The position numbers were made by a program, and so were the translations under genes. Below are positions 53,316 to 62,052 of a DNA stretch of 64,000 bases, in pieces. Source of the stretch: an uncultured Desulfobacter sp. (GTDB lineage: Bacteria; Desulfobacterota; Desulfobacteria; Desulfobacterales; Desulfobacteraceae); assembly GCF_963666145.1 (NCBI RefSeq), contig NZ_OY762614.1:4578501-4642500 (forward strand). Direction: 5' to 3'. The notes below the pieces were generated by a model. That model had not been told where the DNA came from. It did not search any database and saw nothing but the letters and a program-made list of their open reading frames with translations. Positions within the stretch are counted from its first letter, which is position 1, and each line of letters begins with the position of its first letter.

Positions 53316-54356
53316 ATGAAGGATATGCTGGATTTTACCCGCCAGGATCTGGGTGAATGGTTTGAAAATAAAGGGATACGGCGTTTCAGGGCGGACCAGG
53401 TGTTCAAGTGGCTTTACCTGAAACTTGCCGGCAGTTTTGAAGAGATGACCGATCTGGGTAAGGATCTGCGCGAAGCGTTAACCGAACATTTTTGTATCGG
53501 AACACTGGAACCGGCAAATATGGAAACCTCTGCCGATGGTACAAAGAAGTTTTTGCACCGGATGTTGGACGGGGAGTATGTGGAAAGCGTGCTTATACCC
53601 GAAAAGGATCATTTTACCCTTTGTGTCTCCACCCAGGCCGGATGCGCCATGAACTGTAAGTTCTGCCTGACCGCAAAGGGCGGATTTAAACGGAACCTGA
53701 CCATGGGAGAGATTGTTGGGCAGATATGGGGGGCGCGCCGTTACGTTGCCCAACAGGGCATGGAGCCTTTATCTTTGTCCAACCTTGTGTTCATGGGAAT
53801 GGGAGAGCCTCTGGCCAATTATGACAATCTGTTGCGCAGCCTTGGTGTAATTTTTGATACGGATTTCGGGATGAAGTTTTCCCGTCGCAAGGTAACGGTT
53901 TCCACCTCGGGCATTGCGCCGAAAATAATTCAGCTGGGTCATGATACTGAAGTCAATCTTGCCGTCTCTTTGAATGCCACGGACAATGAACTTCGTTCCA
54001 AGTTAATGCCGGTGAACCGTACCTGGCCCATTGAAGATGTGCTTGCGGCCTGCAAAAAATTTGAAATGAGGCCCAGAAACAAGATTACCTTTGAGTATAT
54101 TCTGATGAGCGGGGTCAATGACAGAGATGAAGATGCCTATGCCCTGGCCCGCCTGCTTGCCCCCATTCGTGCAAAGGTTAATCTGATTCCCTTTAACGAG
54201 CATGCCCGGGCACCATATAAGAGGCCCTCACGCAATCGGATCGATGCGTTCTTGACTATTCTTTTAGACCGGAATATGACGGCCATTGTCAGGAAAAGCA
54301 AGGGGGATGATATATCCGCAGCCTGCGGGCAGCTCAAGGCAAAACAAAGTGATTGA
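53316..54356 (+). CDS. rlmN: Dual-specificity RNA methyltransferase RlmN
   Basis: 346 residues. Radical SAM motif C-A-M-N-C-K-F-C at ~112-119 and the two methyl-relay cysteines expected (one at the C-terminal S-A-A-C-G-Q). Other motifs: F-M-G-M-G-E-P-L-A-N-Y, S-T-S-G-I-A-P and L-A-V-S-L-N-A. It makes m2A2503 in 23S rRNA and m2A37 in tRNA. The last codons (S-D-stop) belong to the left arm of a 135-bp palindromic element, so its natural C-terminus may have been altered slightly. Confidence 0.94.
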   Translation: MKDMLDFTRQDLGEWFENKGIRRFRADQVFKWLYLKLAGSFEEMTDLGKDLREALTEHFCIGTLEPANMETSADGTKKFLHRMLDGEYVESVLIPEKDHFTLCVSTQAGCAMNCKFCLTAKGGFKRNLTMGEIVGQIWGARRYVAQQGMEPLSLSNLVFMGMGEPLANYDNLLRSLGVIFDTDFGMKFSRRKVTVSTSGIAPKIIQLGHDTEVNLAVSLNATDNELRSKLMPVNRTWPIEDVLAACKKFEMRPRNKITFEYILMSGVNDRDEDAYALARLLAPIRAKVNLIPFNEHARAPYKRPSRNRIDAFLTILLDRNMTAIVRKSKGDDISAACGQLKAKQSD

Positions 54357-54485
54357 ACGAAAAATCACCCACCTGCGGCGTTGCAGAAAAATATGCCAAA
54401 TTATACGATCGGGCCTCACATACTTGAGTCTGCTCCGGTTATAAATTTTTCTGCGCCTTGCATCTGGGCAACTTTTCGTCCAATC
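54351..54485. repeat. MITE-like palindromic element with ~41-bp imperfect arms
   Basis: Left arm starting GATTGAACGAAAA... and right arm ending ...TTTTCGTCCAATC are inverted relatives, best conserved at GGCG..GCAGAAAAAT / ATTTTTCTGCGCC and at the ends. The ~50-bp centre contains tcacatacttgagtctgctccgg. No coding capacity. It overlaps the rlmN stop codon and lies between convergent genes. Confidence 0.8.
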
Positions 54486-54527
54486 ACTGGTTCCGTTAAA
54501 AGTACCTAAAATTTCTACCGTTGAGGA

Positions 54528-55538
54528 TTAGGGCTTTTGGATCAGCAGGTCATGAAATGCGCCTGATTCAGGGGTGACCACCTCTATTTCTCTGGTTTCC
54601 TGTTTTTCGAATACGCTGATGGCGGTCAATGCACCGGCAGTAGCCTTGGTGTATCCGGATGTGATTGTGGCGGCAAGTTTCAGGGTTGTCTCGTCTGTTT
54701 CTCCGAACACCAGGGCGTCCGGGCCGGCCAGGTGGGTGCAGCGAAGCCGGATATGGGTGTCGGGATCATAAAATTTCATGATCCGTTTGTTCTCCGCCTT
54801 GTTTCTTCCCACCACAAGTTTGGCCCTGTCGTCCAGGCGGAAGTGCCTGCCATGGTTAAGCAGATGCAACTGGGTTTTATCTTGGGTTTTCTGGACGTAT
54901 AAAAGGTCTCTTAATCGCTGGGAATATCCTTTGTCCGTGAGCAGGCATCCGCCGGCAGGAGACGGGTATTCCGTGATGCCGTATTTTTCCGCCAGGGCGA
55001 CCTGGGGCTTTCTGCTTCGACCGCTGATGGACAATAGGCGACTTCTGTCCACAAGACCTTTTTGTTCTGCTATTGTTTCGGCAAGCAGCCCGGCACTCAA
55101 GGGCCGAAGGATCAATCCATCAAAGCCGCAATTTTTTTCAACATAGCGCATGGCGTTTTTTGTCTGGGATTTTGGCCGTTGGCCGACCACCTCGCCTGAA
55201 AATAAAAAGTCTGCCCATAAATCCTGCATCATTGCACCGGCCTTGGCAAACATCATGGTATGGCAGTCCATGCAGGGGTTCATGTTTTTGCCGAAACCTG
55301 CTCTGGGTGCCTTGATCATTTCCATGTAGTCGTCTGTGATGTCTTGTACAATCAAAGGTATCCCAATCTGCTTTGAGGCTTTTTGGGCTGCCTTGGCATC
55401 AAAAAAAGGTGTTTCAAAACTAATCCAGGTCACATCAATGTCCTGGTCCTTGAGTATGAGGGCAGCCAGCATGCTGTCAAGCCCGCCCGAGCAAAGCCCC
55501 AGGGCTTTGACCCGGCTTGTGGTTTTAATCATGTTCAT
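54528..55538 (-). CDS. PP-loop ATPase, ThiI/MnmA-like (tRNA thiolation type)
   Basis: 336 residues. The PP-loop S-G-G-L-D-S-M near residue 19 binds ATP for adenylation. A second half has C-M-D-C-H (residue ~90, possible sulfur-carrying or metal Cys), P-S-P-A-G-G-C-L-L-T-D and a basic C-terminal region. The architecture matches deltaproteobacterial 'ThiI-like' proteins rather than canonical MnmA or ThiI: there is no THUMP or rhodanese domain. Role in tRNA thiolation is inferred from the fold. Starts are ATG-AAC-ATG without a clear RBS; only 17 bp separate it from the divergent nth. Confidence 0.7.
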   Translation of the reverse strand: MNMIKTTSRVKALGLCSGGLDSMLAALILKDQDIDVTWISFETPFFDAKAAQKASKQIGIPLIVQDITDDYMEMIKAPRAGFGKNMNPCMDCHTMMFAKAGAMMQDLWADFLFSGEVVGQRPKSQTKNAMRYVEKNCGFDGLILRPLSAGLLAETIAEQKGLVDRSRLLSISGRSRKPQVALAEKYGITEYPSPAGGCLLTDKGYSQRLRDLLYVQKTQDKTQLHLLNHGRHFRLDDRAKLVVGRNKAENKRIMKFYDPDTHIRLRCTHLAGPDALVFGETDETTLKLAATITSGYTKATAGALTAISVFEKQETREIEVVTPESGAFHDLLIQKP

Positions 55539-55555
55539 ATATATAATTTTAAATT

Positions 55556-56197
55556 ATGGAAGAAGTATCTAAATGTGTTTCGGTTATTATTGAAAGACTA
55601 AGGGTGCACTACCCGGTTGTCAATACACAGCTTGACCACACCAATCCTTTTGAGCTGCTCATTGCAACCATTTTGGCTGCCCAGTGCACGGATAATCAGG
55701 TCAACAAGGTGACAAAAGCATTGTTTGCCCGCTACCCTGATGCCGGCACCCTTGCCGGTGCAAACCTTGATGATATAAAAAAAATAATTTTTTCCACGGG
55801 CTTTTACAATAATAAGGCAAAAAATATCAAGGCCTGTGCCAATAAACTTCAAAAAGAGTTTAATGGACAAGTCCCCAAAAATATCAAAGCGTTGACCAGT
55901 CTGCCCGGCGTGGGAAGAAAAACCGCCAATGTGGTTCGGTCTGTCTGTTTTGATATCCCGACCATTGTGGTGGATACCCATGTGCTGCGGGTGTCAAGGC
56001 GTTTGGGACTTGCCCGGGAAAAAGATCCGGTCAAGGTGGAGTTTGAACTGATGGATGTGTTACCCAAGCGTGTGTGGAACGATATCGGGCTGCAGTTTAT
56101 CTATTTTGGCCGCCGGATATGCCATGCAAAAAAGCCTGGGTGCGAACGCTGTTTTTTAAATGATCTGTGTCCCTCTTACCTTGGTTGCCCCGCTTGA
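55556..56197 (+). CDS. nth: Endonuclease III
   Basis: 213 residues. Helix-hairpin-helix L-P-G-V-G-R-K-T-A-N-V, catalytic Lys in the preceding helix (T-K-A-L with a K about 120 residues before the cluster), catalytic Asp in V-V-D-T-H-V, and the C-terminal C-x6-C-x2-C-x5-C [4Fe-4S] cluster. It removes oxidised pyrimidines. ATG has a very short leader because the divergent PP-loop gene begins 17 bp away; the two must share promoter DNA inside each other's reading frames or be expressed at low levels. Confidence 0.93.
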   Translation: MEEVSKCVSVIIERLRVHYPVVNTQLDHTNPFELLIATILAAQCTDNQVNKVTKALFARYPDAGTLAGANLDDIKKIIFSTGFYNNKAKNIKACANKLQKEFNGQVPKNIKALTSLPGVGRKTANVVRSVCFDIPTIVVDTHVLRVSRRLGLAREKDPVKVEFELMDVLPKRVWNDIGLQFIYFGRRICHAKKPGCERCFLNDLCPSYLGCPA

Positions 56198-56219
56198 TCT
56201 ATTAAACGGATAGGTGATA

Positions 56220-57467
56220 TTAAACCCGTTGTTGTGTCAGGCGGATTTTTACCTTGATGCCGTTTTGTTCGGTCAGGGTCTCTTGGGCATGGGTCACCAG
56301 CTTTTGCAGATTTTTGATCTCGTCTGAAAACAGGTTCTCGTCCATGCGCAAAGATATCAATAGTATATCTGCACCGGATCGGCAGGATCTTTCCATGGTG
56401 CAGCTGATGTCCGGCATCTTTAATGCGGTTTTTAGGTTTTCTTTGACCTGGGTCTGGGATACCCGGATGCCGGATATGAGCATATAATTGTCGGCCTGTT
56501 CAGCCAGCCACTGTATCCGGGTGGCGGTTGACCCGCAGGGGCAACTCCGGCATATAAATTTTGCCATGTCACCGGTACGAAAGCGGATCAGCGGGAATGC
56601 CCGGGCAGAAAGGGTTGTCAGGACCAATTCCCCTTTTTCTCCTGCCGGCACGGGTCTGCCTGTGGCAGGATTTATGATTTCGGGCAGGAGGTGTTCGTCA
56701 TTGATATGCAGTCCGTCATGATACCGGCATTCATACGCAATGGCAGGTCCGGGGATTTCGCTCAGACCGTAGTTGAGCCAGACATCCACATGGAGGCTGT
56801 CTTTGAGTTCGCAAACCGTGTGCCCGTCATCGGGTTCCCCCACAAGGATCACCTGTTTTAGGTTTAGTTCATTGGGGTGGCATTCCCGGTCAAACATGTG
56901 GGCTGTCAGGTGCCGGGCAAAGACCGGGGTGGTTACCAGGGTGGTGACCTTGTAGTCCCTGAGGACCATCAGGGTTTTGGATACGGACAAAGGCGAATTG
57001 GGGATCACGCCGGCGCCCACGGCCTCGCCCCCGTCTTTGTAATCCCTGGCCCAGTTGGCAAGGCCCGCCGGCAGATGGACCAGGATAATATCCCTGTCCG
57101 TCACATTGGCCTGGGCATAGGACTGTGCAACCATTTTTTGCCAGATCATCAGGTCTGTCTTTGTGTATCCGCTGATGGAGGGGCTGATGCCGGAGCCGGG
57201 CGCAGTGTGGATGCGCACAATATCCCGCAGCGGAACGGCAAACAGTCCGTAGGGGTAATGGGTGGCTAGGTGGGTTCTGTCCATGAAGGGCAGTTTTTCA
57301 ATATCTTCAAGTCTGGTAATATCCGAAAGGCCCGTTTCCTGGATGCGGTTGCGGTGGAAGGGGACATTTTTACATGCCCGGTTTAATGTGCTTTGCAGCC
57401 GCTCAAGCTGGCGCTGGGCTTTGTCGTCGTCCATATCTGCCGTCATGTTTATCTGTTCGGACATCAT
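56220..57467 (-). CDS. PaaK-like AMP-binding protein with atypical P-loop, in liv operon
   Basis: 415 residues related to phenylacetate-CoA ligase of the ANL superfamily: N-terminal Y/F-H-R-x-R, E-D-I-E-K-L-P, a C-terminal R-F-R-T-G-D-M-A and a G-x-R-V-S-Q-x-Q motif. The nucleotide-binding loop S-S-G-T-T-G-K-P is replaced by A-P-G-S-G-I-S-P (residues 89-96), and the T-T-G-K core is missing, so ATP use is uncertain. A C-terminal zinc-like C-x3-C-x-C (C-R-S-C-P-C-G) is present. It overlaps livF (ATGATG), making it the last gene of the ABC importer operon. Confidence 0.75.
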   Translation of the reverse strand: MMSEQINMTADMDDDKAQRQLERLQSTLNRACKNVPFHRNRIQETGLSDITRLEDIEKLPFMDRTHLATHYPYGLFAVPLRDIVRIHTAPGSGISPSISGYTKTDLMIWQKMVAQSYAQANVTDRDIILVHLPAGLANWARDYKDGGEAVGAGVIPNSPLSVSKTLMVLRDYKVTTLVTTPVFARHLTAHMFDRECHPNELNLKQVILVGEPDDGHTVCELKDSLHVDVWLNYGLSEIPGPAIAYECRYHDGLHINDEHLLPEIINPATGRPVPAGEKGELVLTTLSARAFPLIRFRTGDMAKFICRSCPCGSTATRIQWLAEQADNYMLISGIRVSQTQVKENLKTALKMPDISCTMERSCRSGADILLISLRMDENLFSDEIKNLQKLVTHAQETLTEQNGIKVKIRLTQQRV

Positions 57468-58210
57468 TGATTCCTTTCGTCCAAAAAGTCACCATAATCC
57501 TTGCCAAGGTAGGCGCGCTTTACATCATCATCCACTAACAGTTCATCTGCGCTTCCCTGGAGCACCATTTTACCTGTTTCAAGCACATACCCCCGGTCGG
57601 AAATTTTCAGGGCTGCCCTGGCATTTTGTTCCACCAGAAGAATGGTTACCCCGCTGCGTGACAGATCCTGAATGGTGGAAAAGATCATATCCACAATTTT
57701 GGGGGCAAGACCCATGGAGGGCTCGTCCAGAACGAGCAGGGCAGGGCGGGCCATCAAGGCCCTGCCGATGGCAAGCATTTGCTGTTCGCCGCCGGACAGC
57801 GTTCCGGCCAGCTGGTTTGCCCGTTCCTTTAGGATAGGGAACATTTGGAATATCATATCAAGATCTTTGGCAACACTGCTTTTCCCATCTTTTTTGAACC
57901 GGGTGTATGCCCCCATTTTCAGGTTGTCCATCACACTCAAGGGGGAAAATATCTGCCGACCTTCGGGCACCATACTGATCCCCTGTCGAACAATGGCCGG
58001 GGCTGACATGCCGTTAAGGGGCAGGCCCTTGAACTCAATCTCCCCGGACCAGTTTTTCAGCAGGCCGCACACCGCGGCCAACAAGGTGCTTTTGCCTGCC
58101 CCGTTGGCTCCGATGATGGAGATCAGCTCCCCTTTTTGCACCGAAAGACTAACGGTGTGAACCACGGCTATATTGCCGTAACAGCATCTCAGGTTTTTAA
58201 TTTTCAGCAT
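57464..58210 (-). CDS. livF: Branched-chain amino acid-type ABC transporter ATPase LivF
   Basis: 248 residues. Walker A G-A-N-G-A-G-K-S-T, the signature L-S-G-G-E-Q-Q-M, Walker B L-L-V-L-D-E-P-S-M-G-L and the H-like switch with V-E-Q-N-A. It is the second ATPase of the Liv type, as judged by length and order. Overlaps the PaaK-like gene by 4 bp and follows livG after 9 bp. Confidence 0.9.
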   Translation of the reverse strand: MLKIKNLRCCYGNIAVVHTVSLSVQKGELISIIGANGAGKSTLLAAVCGLLKNWSGEIEFKGLPLNGMSAPAIVRQGISMVPEGRQIFSPLSVMDNLKMGAYTRFKKDGKSSVAKDLDMIFQMFPILKERANQLAGTLSGGEQQMLAIGRALMARPALLVLDEPSMGLAPKIVDMIFSTIQDLSRSGVTILLVEQNARAALKISDRGYVLETGKMVLQGSADELLVDDDVKRAYLGKDYGDFLDERNQ

Positions 58211-58219
58211 AATAAAATT

Positions 58220-59014
58220 TTATCCATTACCCAGGTAAGCTGACATCACCGCCTCATTGCTCTGGATCTGTCGGGGAGTGCCTTCGGCTAATTTTTTTCC
58301 CTGGTCCAGAACAACCACCTTGTCAGACATTCCCATCACCAAACTCATGTCATGCTCCACCAGCATCATGGTGATCCCGGATTGTTTTATTTTTTGGATC
58401 AGTTTGCCTAAAGCGTGGGTTTCAACCGGGTTCAATCCGGCAGCCGGCTCGTCGAGTAGTAAGAGCAGCGGATCTGACGCCAGCGCCCGGGCGATCTGTG
58501 CGGTCTTTTGCCGACCGGCAGGCAGGTCGCCTGCCATTTTATGGGTATCCGCTGCAAGGCCCGTAAACTCCAGCAGCTCTTCGGCCCGCCTGCGACACTG
58601 CCGCTCCTCTTTTTTCATGGCCGGAATCCGGGTGACGGCCGCCCAGAAGCCTGCTTTGGTGCGCACATGCATGCCCACCATGATGTTTTCCAGCAGGGTC
58701 ATGGATGAAAACAGTTCCACATGCTGGAACGTTCTGGCAACCCCTGATTTCACCAGTCTGTGAACCGGTGTGTTTTTAATATCCCGTCCATTGAAGATCA
58801 CCTTGCCGGCATCGGGTTTGTAGATGCCTGTGATCATGTTGAACAACGTGGTTTTGCCCGCTCCGTTGGGACCGATCAGTCCGCATACAATGCCTTCTTC
58901 GATGGAAAAATTGATGCTGTCCTGGGCCTTGACTCCGCCGAACATTTTGGTCAGGTCCTGCACTTCAAGAATTTTTCGGGCCTCTGATCCGGGTGTTTGG
59001 TCTGGTTTTGTCAT
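58220..59014 (-). CDS. livG: Branched-chain amino acid-type ABC transporter ATPase LivG
   Basis: 264 residues. Walker A G-P-N-G-A-G-K-T-T, signature region A-G-R-Q-K (degenerate L-x-A-G-R-Q form usual for LivG), Walker B L-L-L-L-D-E-P-A-A-G-L-N and the H-switch E-H-D-M-S. The start overlaps the livM stop (4 bp). An N-terminal ~15-residue extension precedes the first strand. Confidence 0.9.
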   Translation of the reverse strand: MTKPDQTPGSEARKILEVQDLTKMFGGVKAQDSINFSIEEGIVCGLIGPNGAGKTTLFNMITGIYKPDAGKVIFNGRDIKNTPVHRLVKSGVARTFQHVELFSSMTLLENIMVGMHVRTKAGFWAAVTRIPAMKKEERQCRRRAEELLEFTGLAADTHKMAGDLPAGRQKTAQIARALASDPLLLLLDEPAAGLNPVETHALGKLIQKIKQSGITMMLVEHDMSLVMGMSDKVVVLDQGKKLAEGTPRQIQSNEAVMSAYLGNG

Positions 59015-59967
59015 GTTTTGACCCTCCGGGCTGTGCGGATCATGTCCATGATTCCCCGGGTCAACCCCTGGGGCATGAATATCATGACAACCATTAATAT
59101 AAGTCCGAAAATGATCATTTCATATTCGGCAAATCCATGGAGTACTTCGGGCAGAAGGGTTAACACAGCCGCACCGAGCAGCGCCCCCCAGACACTGGCC
59201 ATACCGCCGATCACCACCATGGTAACAATTTTTATGGAAAACATGAAACCAAAGGATTCCGGGCTGATAAACAGGACAAAATGGGCGTACAAAAAACCGG
59301 CTACCGCGCCCAGGGCCGCTGAGAACATAAATATTTCAAGTTTGAGGAAATGGGTGTTGATGCCGATGGCCACAGCTGCTTTTTCCCCGTCATGGATGGC
59401 CCGAAGCGCACGTCCCGTCCGGGATGTAAGGAGTCTGCGGCAAATAATCATGGCGACCAGCACAATGCCCCAGACCAGGAAATAGTAACCGGCCCCGGAC
59501 ATGAAGACCAGGGAACCTGCTTCCAGCACGGGAATTCCCACAAAGCCGGATGCCCCGCCGGTGACATCGGCCCACTCCCGGATCACAATGTTGATAATCA
59601 TGCCGAACCCAAGGGTTCCCATGGCCAGGTAATAGCCCGAGAGCCGCAACGTGGGAAGCCCCACAATAAAGGCAATGAAGACGGCCGCAGCCACGGCGCA
59701 TACCAGGGCCAGCCAGGGATTTATGCCGTATGTGCCCGAAAGAATGGCTGTGGTGTAGGCCCCGATGCCGTAGAAGGCGGCGTGGCCCAACGAGACCTGG
59801 CCGGTGTACCCCATCAGCATGTTCAGGCCTAATCCCAAAAGGGTATTGATCCCGATAAAGGTCATGATCTGGAGATAATAGGTGTTTTCCGTGACAAGGC
59901 CGAACGCCGACACCGCACAGATGAATCCTATGTATTCAATCCAGACGTATTTATTGTTCTTTGTCAT
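59011..59967 (-). CDS. livM: Branched-chain amino acid-type ABC permease LivM
   Basis: 318 residues, about nine membrane helices. Family signature L-G-L-N-M-L-M-G-Y-T-G-Q-V-S-L-G-H-A-A-F near residue 45 and the EAA-like loop G-R-A-L-R-A-I-H-D-G-E-K-A-A-x-A-I-G-I for coupling to an ATPase. Follows livH after 3 bp. Confidence 0.9.
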   Translation of the reverse strand: MTKNNKYVWIEYIGFICAVSAFGLVTENTYYLQIMTFIGINTLLGLGLNMLMGYTGQVSLGHAAFYGIGAYTTAILSGTYGINPWLALVCAVAAAVFIAFIVGLPTLRLSGYYLAMGTLGFGMIINIVIREWADVTGGASGFVGIPVLEAGSLVFMSGAGYYFLVWGIVLVAMIICRRLLTSRTGRALRAIHDGEKAAVAIGINTHFLKLEIFMFSAALGAVAGFLYAHFVLFISPESFGFMFSIKIVTMVVIGGMASVWGALLGAAVLTLLPEVLHGFAEYEMIIFGLILMVVMIFMPQGLTRGIMDMIRTARRVKT

Positions 59968-59970
59968 CGT

Positions 59971-60846
59971 TTAAAACCGTTTGGCCTCTTTGGCCGCAAA
60001 TAATCCGCCCGGCCGCATGTAAAGAATGAGCAGCAGGAGCACAAAGGCGATGGCATCCTTTAACCCTGAAGAGATAAGGCCCGCCCCCAGGGATTCAAGA
60101 ATGCCCAAAAGCAGTCCCCCGGCAAAGGCCCCCCACAAACTGCCAAGTCCCCCGATCATGGCGGCACAGAACCCTTTAAGCCCCAGGATAGTTCCCATGT
60201 CATAGGAACTCATGGTGATGGGGGCAATGAAGACCCCTGCCACCGCCCCGCAGCCGGTACTGATGCCAAAGGCCATAACCCCCATTCTTTCGGACGGGAT
60301 GCCCGACAGCCAGGCCGCCTTTTTGTTGACGGCACAGGCCACCATGGCTTTGCCGGTTAGTGTCTGTTTCAAGAACAGATGGATGCCGCCTGCCAACACC
60401 AGAGCGGCAGTTACAATCCAGATGCTCTGGGGGAGCAGGGCGGCGCCAAAAATTTCAATGGATTCATGGCTGGAAAAGGAGGGCATGCTGAAGGGGTCTT
60501 TTCCCCAGACAATCATGGCCGCGCCTTTCAGGAAAATGCCTGCCCCCACTGTAATGATGATCAGGGTAATCGGCTCGGGATTTCGGGCTGTGCGGATGGC
60601 AAGCCGTTCGAACATCAGTCCCAGCACGCAGCCTGTTGCCACCGCGCCGGCCAGGGCCAGAGGCAGCGGAATCCCCAAACGGACCCACAGGGTCACCATG
60701 GCAAGGGCGCCGATCATGACAAACTCACCGTGGGCAAAGTTGATCAGCTCCGTGGAGCTGTACAGCATGGACAGCCCCACGGCGATAACGGCATAAACGG
60801 CACCGGTGGTGATACCCGAAAACAGATACTGGACAATTTCCTGCAT
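59971..60846 (-). CDS. livH: Branched-chain amino acid-type ABC permease LivH
   Basis: 291 residues. G-A-V-Y-A-V-I-A-V-G-L-S-M at the N-terminus, I-N-F-A-H-G-E-F-V-M-I-G, and G-L-G-S-L-W-G-A-F-A-G-G-L-L-L-G near the C-terminus are LivH signatures. Membrane pore with LivM. Separated from the binding protein by about 60 bp. Confidence 0.9.
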   Translation of the reverse strand: MQEIVQYLFSGITTGAVYAVIAVGLSMLYSSTELINFAHGEFVMIGALAMVTLWVRLGIPLPLALAGAVATGCVLGLMFERLAIRTARNPEPITLIIITVGAGIFLKGAAMIVWGKDPFSMPSFSSHESIEIFGAALLPQSIWIVTAALVLAGGIHLFLKQTLTGKAMVACAVNKKAAWLSGIPSERMGVMAFGISTGCGAVAGVFIAPITMSSYDMGTILGLKGFCAAMIGGLGSLWGAFAGGLLLGILESLGAGLISSGLKDAIAFVLLLLILYMRPGGLFAAKEAKRF

Positions 60847-60906
60847 GAAAACCTCTTGCTATTATAAATGGTATAGGAATCCTGTTTCCTAATAAACCGT
60901 CCGGCC

Positions 60907-62052
60907 TTATTTTAACAGCGTCCAGGTGCCGTTTTGGATATCAACCATGACAAAGGCGGCCGGGGAGAGGCCATTGTGGTCCTCGGTGGTGAAGTTAAAC
61001 TCTCCTGTGGCGCCCACGTAGCCTTTGGTGGATTCCAGATTATCCCGGATTTTTTGCATGTCGCCGCCACTGCCTTTTAATGCTCCTGCCAGCAGATTGA
61101 CGGCATCAAAGGCATAGCCGCCAAACCCGGATACATTGGTGGAAAATTTAGCTTCATAGGCGTTTTGATAGTCTTCAAGTATTTTTTTCTGGGGATCGGT
61201 GTCATCCAGAAGGCTGGTCACCAGGATTTTTCCGGTGGGCAGGATATTGCCGTTGGCTGCATCGCCAGCCAATTCAATGAATTTGGGAGATCCAACCCCA
61301 TGGCTCTGGTACAGCGGGATATCGATTTTCAGCTGTTTTGCATTTTTTGCCACCACGGCAGGCCCCGGATTGGTGCCCCAGCACACGATGGCGTCGGGAC
61401 CGGCTGCCTTGATTTTTGCCAGCTGGGGTGTGGTGTCGGTGTCTTTGGCGCCAAAGCTTTCATCGACAACGACCTGAATGCCGAATTGTTCGGCCTGGTC
61501 CAAAAGCTGTTTCTTACCACTTTCACCATAGGCGTTGGATACAGAGAGAATACCGATTGTTTTAATACCGGCCGCCTGCATCTGCTGATAGACGGCGGCC
61601 ACGGCCAGCAAATCACTCTGGGCGGTTTTAAATACCCACGGGTCCACCGGGGTGGTGATCTTGATGCCGGCGGCACAGCTGATCAAGGGCACTTTGGCCC
61701 GCTTGGTGAAATTGACAATGGCAAGGGTGGTAGGCGTGGTGGAAGGTCCGATGATGGCGATAACCTTGTCCTTATGAATCAGCTTGTTTACGGCGGAGAC
61801 GGCTTTGGCCGGGTCCCCTTCGGAATCATAGATTACGGCCTCAAGCATATGTCCGTCAATGCCGCCTGCGGCATTAATCTGCTCAACCAGCATCTCCATG
61901 GTTTTCTTTTCGGGATCTCCCAGAAACGAGGCCCTTCCGGTCACCGAAAAAATGCCCCCGATCTTGTAAACGTCCGCTGCCATGGCGCCTGAAACCAGAA
62001 GCATCGACAAAATAGTGACAAGCATTGAAAATACAAGGTGTTTTTGTTTCAT
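60907..62052 (-). CDS. Periplasmic substrate-binding protein of Liv-type ABC importer
   Basis: 381 residues with a signal peptide (MKQKHLVFSMLVTILSMLLVSGAMA). Mature sequence starts with Y-K-I-G-G-I-F-S-V-T-G and shows the Leu/Ile/Val-binding protein fold: N-A-Y-G-E-S-G, I-G-P-S-T-T, the hinge strands and A-Y-D-A-V-N-L-L-A-G-A-L near the end. Ligand cannot be inferred; the PaaK-like partner points towards an aromatic or short-chain carboxylate rather than amino acids. First gene of the minus-strand livKHMGF-paaK operon. Confidence 0.9.
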   Translation of the reverse strand: MKQKHLVFSMLVTILSMLLVSGAMAADVYKIGGIFSVTGRASFLGDPEKKTMEMLVEQINAAGGIDGHMLEAVIYDSEGDPAKAVSAVNKLIHKDKVIAIIGPSTTPTTLAIVNFTKRAKVPLISCAAGIKITTPVDPWVFKTAQSDLLAVAAVYQQMQAAGIKTIGILSVSNAYGESGKKQLLDQAEQFGIQVVVDESFGAKDTDTTPQLAKIKAAGPDAIVCWGTNPGPAVVAKNAKQLKIDIPLYQSHGVGSPKFIELAGDAANGNILPTGKILVTSLLDDTDPQKKILEDYQNAYEAKFSTNVSGFGGYAFDAVNLLAGALKGSGGDMQKIRDNLESTKGYVGATGEFNFTTEDHNGLSPAAFVMVDIQNGTWTLLK

